NCBI GenBank assembly: GCA_003533975.1
Contig: DQCL01000174.1
Span: forward strand, 1 to 5,700
Length of the DNA: 5,700 nt
Source of the DNA: Octadecabacter sp.
GTDB lineage: Bacteria; Pseudomonadota; Alphaproteobacteria; Rhodobacterales; Rhodobacteraceae
Direction: 5' to 3'
In this document: positions 1 through 4,502 of the stretch, in pieces
Layout: every line of letters begins with the position of its first letter
How positions within the stretch are numbered: the stretch's first letter is position 1
Made by a program: the position numbers and the translations under genes
Notes under the pieces: generated by a model
Told to the model about the DNA's origin: nothing
The model's database searches: none
Seen by the model: only the letters and a program-made list of their open reading frames with translations

Positions 1-833
1 GGCGTCCAGTTGATGGCCCATTCGACTTTGCCGGGGACATTGAATTTGTCATTGAAATCAACGGTTCCGGCGAAAGGTTGTTCAGAATAGGTGGTCGCGC
101 CGGACAGTGTTTCATTCAGGTAGTCGGCCAAACCACCTGGGAATTTGAAGGTCGCTTCTTGCGGGGTTTCACCGTCGTTGATCTCGGTCTTCCAGCGGAT
201 TTCGACGCCAGAGAAAAGGTAGGCCTTGGAGCGCGCCATTTTGAACAAGCGGGCGGGTTTGAGTTCGAGGCTGCCGAAAATTTCCGGATCAGGATGGAAC
301 GTGACAGAGGTGCCGCGGCGGTTCGGGGCTGCGCCGATCTTGGCAAGCGGGGCCTGTGGTACGCCGCGCGAAAATTCCATCATGAACAGTTCTTTGTTCT
401 GGGCGACTTCAACCCGCAAATGATCCGACAAGGCGTTGACCACGGATGAGCCCACACCGTGCAAACCGCCCGATGTCTGGTAGCTGTCGCCACTGAATTT
501 ACCGCCCGCGTTCAAGGTGCAAAAGATGACCTCAAGCGCGGATTTTGTGGGAACTTTGGGGTGCATGCCGACAGGAATACCGCGCCCGTTGTCGCGCACG
601 GTGACGTGGCCATTGGCGTGAAGTTCAACTTCGATCCAAGTGGCGTGGCCTGCAACGGCTTCATCCATCGAGTTGTCGACGATCTCGGCAACCATGTGGT
701 GCAGCGCACGGTCATCCTTGCCGCCGATGTACATACCCGGGCGCAGGCGCACGTGTTCCATATCCTCAAGCACTTCAATGCTAGAGGCGTCGTAGTCGGA
801 AGGCGTTTGCCCGCTCAGAAGATCGTTGGCCAT
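1..833 (-). CDS. parE: DNA topoisomerase IV subunit B (ParE), N-terminal 277 residues, cut by window edge
   Basis: ParE is the ATPase subunit of topoisomerase IV, which with ParC unlinks daughter chromosomes in the cytoplasm. Reading the minus strand from the ATG at 833-831 gives 277 full codons with no stop, then two bases at the edge; the family is usually about 630-660 residues, so well over half is missing. The GHKL ATPase signatures are all present: RPGMYIG (31-37), the N-box with the expected catalytic Glu50 and Asn54, DNGRGIP with Asp81 (81-87), AGGKF with Lys112, and the ATP-lid QTSGGLHGVG (119-128). The GyrB-like transducer domain starts near residue 225. ParE is preferred over GyrB because of the start MANDLL...SSIEVLE, the LHANG and FCTLNAGGKFS segments and the NRRGTSVTFHPDPEIF stretch (171-186), which I recognise as ParE-like. 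A weak purine-rich ribosome site (AAAGAG) lies about 6 bases before the ATG; an in-frame GTG at 872-870 is less likely. It is divergent from the oxygenase gene. No lesion is seen. Confidence 0.95.
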   Translation of the reverse strand, partial: MANDLLSGQTPSDYDASSIEVLEDMEHVRLRPGMYIGGKDDRALHHMVAEIVDNSMDEAVAGHATWIEVELHANGHVTVRDNGRGIPVGMHPKVPTKSALEVIFCTLNAGGKFSGDSYQTSGGLHGVGSSVVNALSDHLRVEVAQNKELFMMEFSRGVPQAPLAKIGAAPNRRGTSVTFHPDPEIFGSLELKPARLFKMARSKAYLFSGVEIRWKTEINDGETPQEATFKFPGGLADYLNETLSGATTYSEQPFAGTVDFNDKFNVPGKVEWAINWT

Positions 834-945
834 GTGCTGCTCTTTTGGTTTTGGTTTGCGAGAGTATGCCACGCGGCCGCGGGAGGGGGAAGTGTGGTTG
901 CGATGATCTGGATAAGGTTTAGCGTAGTGGCCAAAGGAGAACGCG
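834..945. promoter_or_regulatory. Divergent intergenic region between parE and the oxygenase gene
   Basis: These 112 bases separate two genes read outward, so they should carry both promoters. I cannot name a convincing -35/-10 pair on either strand. On the minus strand a CATACT hexamer (about 864-869) could be a -10 for parE, but no good -35 sits at the right distance. A 10-base perfect palindrome CGCGGCCGCG lies at 872-881, followed by a G-rich run (881-889). The promoter role is inferred from gene arrangement alone. Confidence 0.4.
934..940 (+). promoter_or_regulatory. Ribosome binding site of the 2OG-Fe(II) oxygenase
   Basis: AAGGAGA lies 5 bases before the ATG at 946, a near-perfect anti-Shine-Dalgarno match. 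It settles the start of the oxygenase and argues against the open frame that runs across this point from 459, which would need to be translated through it. Confidence 0.75.
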
Positions 946-1881
946 ATGGGCTTGGCGACATTTGATTTGGCTGCGTTTGAAGACGCATCAGGCGAGGCCC
1001 GTGTTAAGGCGGCACAGGACTTGGACCGTATTTGCTGTGAAACAGGGTTTCTTGTGCTGACGGGGCACGGCGTCCCAGTGCAGACAATTGAGGGTGTTTG
1101 GGACGCGGTAAACGGGTTTTTCGCGCAGACTCCCCTTGAAAAGGCAACGGTCGCCCCCCCGTTTGAGGGCGCGCCCTATGGCTGGATCGGGCCCTTGAAA
1201 GAAGCGCTTGCCGCATCCAAAGGGGTCGAGACGCCACCGGATCTTAAGGAGAGCTTCAATGGCGGCCCGCTGGTCGTTCCTGTTGATGCCAGCCAAGACG
1301 CAATGGAATTTTGTTACCAACCGACGCCTTATCCAAACTTGATCGGGTTTCGGGCTGCGTGGGATGCGTATTACACGGAGCTTGAGGAATTGGCTGCGCG
1401 GATCATGGTCGCGTTTGCTGCGGCGTTGAAGTTGCCGGAGGATTTCTTTGCGCCGTTCATTGATCACCCGATCTCAGCATTGCGGGCATTGAACTATCCG
1501 GCGACGGGCGCGGTGGCTGAGGCAGACCAGCAACGCGCAGGTGCGCATACGGATTACGGGACGCTGACTATTCTGTTGCCACAGGCAGGCGTCGGTGGCT
1601 TGCAGGTGCAACGGGACGGCGAATGGATTGATGTCGCGGCGCCAAAGGATGCCTTTGTGATAAACATCGGTGATCTTATGGCGCGGTGGACCAATGACAA
1701 ATGGGTCAGCACGCTGCACCGCGTTGTGGCGCGGCCGAACCAGCCGGCACGCAAATCATTGGCGTATTTTCATCAACCGGATTGGGACGCAGAAATTGTG
1801 CCATTAGACGGGTCTGGTGGATATGCGCCTGTAAGGTCTGGCCCGTATCTGATGGGTAAATTCCAGAGTACCGGAACCTAA
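946..1881 (+). CDS. 2-oxoglutarate/Fe(II)-dependent oxygenase, isopenicillin N synthase family
   Basis: This 311-residue protein belongs to the non-haem iron dioxygenases that use O2 and usually 2-oxoglutarate to oxidise a small molecule; it is predicted cytoplasmic. The N-terminal DIOX_N-type region (about 4-115) includes the family stretch GFLVLTGHGVP (34-44). The C-terminal 2OG-FeII_Oxy fold carries the complete facial triad, His201 and Asp203 in AHTDYGTLT and His258 in STLHRVV, plus the 2-oxoglutarate-binding R-x-S pair Arg269/Ser271, so it looks catalytically intact. Length is normal for the family (about 300-350). The ATG is set by a strong AAGGAGA site. The family covers isopenicillin N synthase, ACC oxidase, flavonoid and gibberellin oxidases, and many bacterial members of unknown substrate; nothing here selects one. 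No biosynthetic cluster surrounds it, so an antibiotic role is not supported. Its TAA overlaps the TAG of the convergent hydroxylase gene by 4 bases. The family call is firm; the substrate is unknown. Confidence 0.93.
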   Translation: MGLATFDLAAFEDASGEARVKAAQDLDRICCETGFLVLTGHGVPVQTIEGVWDAVNGFFAQTPLEKATVAPPFEGAPYGWIGPLKEALAASKGVETPPDLKESFNGGPLVVPVDASQDAMEFCYQPTPYPNLIGFRAAWDAYYTELEELAARIMVAFAAALKLPEDFFAPFIDHPISALRALNYPATGAVAEADQQRAGAHTDYGTLTILLPQAGVGGLQVQRDGEWIDVAAPKDAFVINIGDLMARWTNDKWVSTLHRVVARPNQPARKSLAYFHQPDWDAEIVPLDGSGGYAPVRSGPYLMGKFQSTGT

Positions 1882-3074
1882 TCCTTAGCCCCTAAGCCCA
1901 TTTTCATGAGGGATTTGCGTAATGGGGCGAGGCCGTACAGTGCCTCAACACCCTTTGCACGTAGGTCACGCAGCAGCGGGTTTTCAGCTTGGGACGCGCG
2001 GTTGAGCAGGTCGACGCCTTTCACACGCAGGGTGATGTCGGTGTGACGGGCGCGGTGGTATTTTTTCAGCATGTCTGCGCTGCCCAATGTGTCGGGGCTG
2101 GCTTGCGCGAGGTCGAGCAGGCACGCCATATCCGCAAGCGACATGTTGAGACCCTGCGCGCCGATAGGCGGCACAACATGGGCCGCTTCCGCAACCAAGG
2201 CCACGCGTTCGGCGCTGAGTGCGTCAGCGATCTGGCTAATGATTGGCCAAACCATGCGACGGCTGGCGAGTGTGAGCGGACCGTAGACGCCTGCGCTGCG
2301 TCTGGTCGCTGCTTCGTTGAAGGTATCTTCGGGAAGGGCGGCAAGGCGCTTGGCTTCTGGTCCGTCCTCCATCCAGACAACAGCAGAGCAGGGCTTACCC
2401 TCATGATCGGGCAGGGGAACCAGTGTGAATGGCCCGCCTGTGCGGTGGACCTCGGTTGAGACGTTGTCATGGGGGGCGTTATGGGTGACGGCGAATGTTA
2501 CGGCTTTTTGCCCGAAGCGGTTGGTTTTGGTCGAGATTCCTGCGGCGTGACGCACAGGCGAGCCGCGCCCATCCGCGCCGATGACAAGTTTCGCGCTTAT
2601 GCGGGTACCGTCTGTCAGGGTGACGCGTGCCTCGTTTGTGCGGGTGAGCATCGAGGCGAACCCAACACCGGTGCGAAATTCGACATTCGGGAGTTCATCC
2701 AAGCGGGCAACCATTTCACGACGCAGCAGCCAGTTTGACAGGTTCCAGCCAAAGGGAAGATCGCCAATGTCTGCAGCATCGAAGTCTCGGGTGATGCGGG
2801 GGTCAGGTGTTTCGCCACCCGCATCAACGATGCGCATGATCTGTAGGGGTGTCGCGAAAGGCGCAAGGCGTTCCCAAAGACCTGCTGCAATCAGAAAGTT
2901 ACGTGCAGGCTGAAGGAATGCGGTTGTGCGCAGGTCTGCACCATCGGTCGCTTCATCAGTAATGGGTGGCATCGGATCCGCGATCAGCACCGAAAAACCG
3001 GCCGCGCCAAATGCTGCGGCCGCCGTAAGCCCCGCAACACCGCCACCAGAAATGAAAATATCCGTTTGTATCAT
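1878..3074 (-). CDS. UbiH/UbiF/VisC/COQ6-family FAD-dependent hydroxylase, probably ubiquinone biosynthesis
   Basis: This 398-residue protein is a class A flavoprotein monooxygenase. Members of this branch hydroxylate the aromatic ring of ubiquinone precursors using NAD(P)H and O2, normally in a membrane-associated Ubi complex. Motifs in order: the FAD Rossmann loop GGGVAG (10-15) with acidic Asp33 closing the second strand; the conserved arginine in DLRTTAF (Arg49); the DG motif, GADGRGSPVR (166-175); and the second FAD motif AEAAHVVPPIGAQGLN (295-310). In the last, Glu296 replaces the more usual Asp of GDAAH, a substitution I recall in alphaproteobacterial relatives. Length matches the family (about 390-410). 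No classical Shine-Dalgarno is visible before the ATG at 3074-3072, which fits translation within a transcript that begins at the phosphatase gene 42 bases upstream. Alphaproteobacteria use different sets of these hydroxylases (UbiL, UbiM, UbiH, UbiF types), and which ring carbon is attacked cannot be read from sequence. Family certain, exact step uncertain; a non-ubiquinone substrate remains possible. Confidence 0.92.
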   Translation of the reverse strand: MIQTDIFISGGGVAGLTAAAAFGAAGFSVLIADPMPPITDEATDGADLRTTAFLQPARNFLIAAGLWERLAPFATPLQIMRIVDAGGETPDPRITRDFDAADIGDLPFGWNLSNWLLRREMVARLDELPNVEFRTGVGFASMLTRTNEARVTLTDGTRISAKLVIGADGRGSPVRHAAGISTKTNRFGQKAVTFAVTHNAPHDNVSTEVHRTGGPFTLVPLPDHEGKPCSAVVWMEDGPEAKRLAALPEDTFNEAATRRSAGVYGPLTLASRRMVWPIISQIADALSAERVALVAEAAHVVPPIGAQGLNMSLADMACLLDLAQASPDTLGSADMLKKYHRARHTDITLRVKGVDLLNRASQAENPLLRDLRAKGVEALYGLAPLRKSLMKMGLGAKD

Positions 3075-3116
3075 AAGCCGAAATATAAGGCCGATCGGGG
3101 GCGCATGTAAGGCGTG

Positions 3117-3761
3117 TTAGACAAGCTGCGACAAGAAGGACGCGAGGTCGTCGGTGTGATGGTGGATGTGGTCGTGGGGTTGCGCGGATGGGGCCACATG
3201 CACGGTGCGCATGCCCATTGCATGCGGGGCCGCGAGGTTGCGGATGTCATCCTCAAACATCGCGCCGTGTTCGGGCGGGAGGCCATCAAGCGCGAAGACG
3301 GCTTCGAATGCGGCTTGTTCCGGCTTTGGACGATAGCTCGCGTGTTCGACGCCATAAACCGCATCGAAAACACCGTCTAAGGCTCGGGCGCCCAAAACAC
3401 AGCGAGCGTAGGGTTCGGTGCCGTTGGTGTAGACAATTTTACGACCCGGGAGCGCATGTATGGCGGCAGCGAGGTCGGGCGCCTTGGGGAGGACTGTGAA
3501 GTCAATGTCGTGCACGGCTGTCAGGAACGGGTCCGGGTCAATGCTGTGTTCTGCCATCAAACCCGCGAGCGTCGTTCCATAAGTTTTCCAATAGTGATCG
3601 CGCAGATGATTTGCATGTGCTCTGTCGACGCCCAAAGTTTGAGACACATAATCAGTCATCAAAATTTCGATTTGGCCAAACAAGTTGACGCTGGGCGGAT
3701 ATAGCGTGTTGTCGAGGTCAAAGACCCAAGCGCGCACATGTGAGAACGATGATTTTACCAT
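3117..3761 (-). CDS. HAD-superfamily hydrolase, pyrimidine 5'-nucleotidase-like
   Basis: This 214-residue cytoplasmic phosphatase has all four HAD motifs: I, FDLDNTLYP with nucleophile Asp15 and Asp17; II, the Thr112-Asn113 of YTNGT; III, Lys146 in RPKPEQ; IV, the acidic FEDDIRNL with Glu170, Asp171 and Asp172. The DLDNTLYPP opening, a helical cap inserted between motifs I and II (about 24-95) and the YTNGT...FEDD arrangement resemble the bacterial and yeast (SDT1-like) pyrimidine 5'-nucleotidase group, which dephosphorylates UMP/CMP-type nucleotides and non-canonical analogues. The specificity is inferred, and HAD enzymes are often promiscuous. The C-terminus has an unusual cluster of five histidines between 196 and 202. 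The ATG at 3761-3759 has no strong ribosome site; an in-frame GTG at codon 9 is the only nearby alternative and would sit too close to motif I. It is probably the first gene of a two-gene operon with the hydroxylase (42-base gap) and is divergent from the GntR gene, which might regulate it. Confidence 0.9.
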   Translation of the reverse strand: MVKSSFSHVRAWVFDLDNTLYPPSVNLFGQIEILMTDYVSQTLGVDRAHANHLRDHYWKTYGTTLAGLMAEHSIDPDPFLTAVHDIDFTVLPKAPDLAAAIHALPGRKIVYTNGTEPYARCVLGARALDGVFDAVYGVEHASYRPKPEQAAFEAVFALDGLPPEHGAMFEDDIRNLAAPHAMGMRTVHVAPSAQPHDHIHHHTDDLASFLSQLV

Positions 3762-3777
3762 ACGTACAGCTTAGTTC

Positions 3778-3790
3778 TTCTGAATCAGAA
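3778..3790. repeat. Perfect 13-base inverted repeat, candidate operator
   Basis: TTCTGA-A-TCAGAA is a perfect dyad with 6-base arms and one central base. It lies 16 bases upstream of the phosphatase start and 70 bases upstream of the GntR start. The size and symmetry suit a winged-helix dimer such as GntR, but it is not a consensus I recognise, so its role is inferred from position. Confidence 0.4.
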
Positions 3791-3801
3791 ATTCGAGAGG
3801 G

Positions 3802-3831
3802 TTGATACCGCAGAGTACCGTGGCGTACAGT
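3802..3831 (+). promoter_or_regulatory. Candidate sigma-70 promoter of the GntR gene
   Basis: TTGATA (3802-3807, five of six matches to TTGACA) is followed after 18 bases by TACAGT (3826-3831, four of six matches to TATAAT). This would start transcription about 20-25 bases before the GntR ATG. The phased TAC elements lie inside it, so a repressor bound there would block it. It is a moderate match only. Confidence 0.3.
3806..3830. repeat. Three TACCG/TACCG/TACAG elements at 10-base spacing
   Basis: TACCG at 3806-3810, TACCG at 3816-3820 and TACAG at 3826-3830 recur exactly every 10 bases, about one helical turn, in the region between the phosphatase and GntR genes. A further CGTACAG copy stands at 3763-3769, next to the phosphatase start, matching CGTACAG at 3824-3830. 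Such phasing can mark binding of a regulator to one face of the helix, but the units are short and chance is a real alternative. Confidence 0.3.
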
Positions 3832-3848
3832 CGCGCAAACTTGCAGTT

Positions 3849-3852
3849 AGGA
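3849..3852 (+). promoter_or_regulatory. Ribosome binding site of the GntR gene
   Basis: AGGA lies 8 bases upstream of the ATG at 3861, a good position for translation initiation. It supports this start, which also gives the normal short lead before the winged-helix domain. Confidence 0.6.
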
Positions 3853-3860
3853 CGTGCTTC

Positions 3861-4502
3861 ATGAAATCCCCGCAAAAAGATGCCTACGAGATGATCCTAG
3901 AAGCGATTGATACCGGCACGTACAAACCGGGCAGTCGACTGGTTGAGAGCGAGTTGGCGGAGCGTTTCGGCGTGTCTAGAACGCCAATTCGAGAGGCATT
4001 ACAACGACTTGAGACCCAAAGCCTATTGGCGCGGGACGGGCGGTCGCTCATTGTTGCCTCATTGGATCATGGTCAGTTGAGCGAGCTTTACGTTGTGCGC
4101 GGGGCGCTTGAAGGGCTTGCTGCGCGGCTTGCAGCGCGTCATTCAACACCCGAAGAACTGGCCGTTTTGCGCGATATGCTGGTTGCGGACCGTAAGTTGG
4201 TTGGCGATCCAGAGGCGATGAGCCGCGCGAACCGTCGGTTCCACAAGCAAATCCACTTGGCCAGCCACAACCGGTTTTTGGTGCAACAGCTGGACCTTGT
4301 GCATCGCTCAATGGCGTTGCTTGCGTCGACTTCGATTGCTGCGGAAGGCCGGCCGAGCGACACATTAGAAGAGCATGAGCGCATCGTATCGGCGATTGAA
4401 GCGGGGGATGGAGACGCGGCTGACCAAGCGCTGCGCGATCACATAAGCGAAGCGTTTACTATTCGGCTGCGATTGGATGCGGCTGCGGTTGAAGCTGGGT
4501 AA
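3861..4502 (+). CDS. GntR-family transcriptional regulator with FCD ligand-binding domain
   Basis: This 213-residue cytoplasmic DNA-binding protein has the N-terminal GntR winged helix at about 5-68: YEMILEAIDTGTYKPGSRL, the recognition region ELAERFGVSRTPIREALQRLE (31-51), then the wing around GRSLIVA. The FCD (FadR C-terminal) domain covers about 73-205. In FCD proteins a metal or ligand pocket is formed by an Asp and three His; here His128 (RRFHKQIH), His172 (EEHERI) and His194 (RDHI) are in place, while the position four before His128 is Asn124, not Asp. The length is typical (about 210-240). FCD regulators are usually repressors released by organic acids or sugar acids, acting on their own gene and on neighbours. 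Here the only divergent neighbour is the nucleotidase-like gene, whose shared upstream region has candidate operators; no transporter or catabolic operon is adjacent, so the effector cannot be guessed. The last 44 bases overlap, in antisense, the 3' end of the glycosyltransferase gene. Confidence 0.94.
   Translation: MKSPQKDAYEMILEAIDTGTYKPGSRLVESELAERFGVSRTPIREALQRLETQSLLARDGRSLIVASLDHGQLSELYVVRGALEGLAARLAARHSTPEELAVLRDMLVADRKLVGDPEAMSRANRRFHKQIHLASHNRFLVQQLDLVHRSMALLASTSIAAEGRPSDTLEEHERIVSAIEAGDGDAADQALRDHISEAFTIRLRLDAAAVEAG

Noticed and set aside
872..881. CGCGGCCGCG palindrome between parE and the oxygenase gene
   Set aside because: A 10-base all-GC palindrome is not surprising in this base composition and matches no regulator site I know.
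459..965. 168-codon plus-strand open frame opposite parE and running into the oxygenase start
   Set aside because: It is antisense to the well-supported ParE ATPase domain, its translation resembles no family, and it crosses the strong ribosome site and start of the oxygenase. Long antisense frames are expected in GC-rich coding DNA.
988..1467. 159-codon minus-strand open frame opposite the oxygenase
   Set aside because: It mirrors the coding bias of the real gene, has no recognisable domain and would overlap the oxygenase fully.
1884..1896. CTTAG-CCC-CTAAG hairpin just after the oxygenase stop, considered as a terminator
   Set aside because: The stem is only 5 base pairs and AT-rich, no T-run follows directly, and it lies inside the hydroxylase coding sequence.
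1989..2459. 156-codon plus-strand open frame opposite the UbiH-type hydroxylase
   Set aside because: The opposite strand carries a complete flavoprotein with both FAD motifs; this frame shows no motif or ribosome site.
3091..3098. CCGATCGG palindrome in the phosphatase-hydroxylase gap
   Set aside because: Eight bases is too short to separate from chance, and a cotranscribed gap does not call for an operator.
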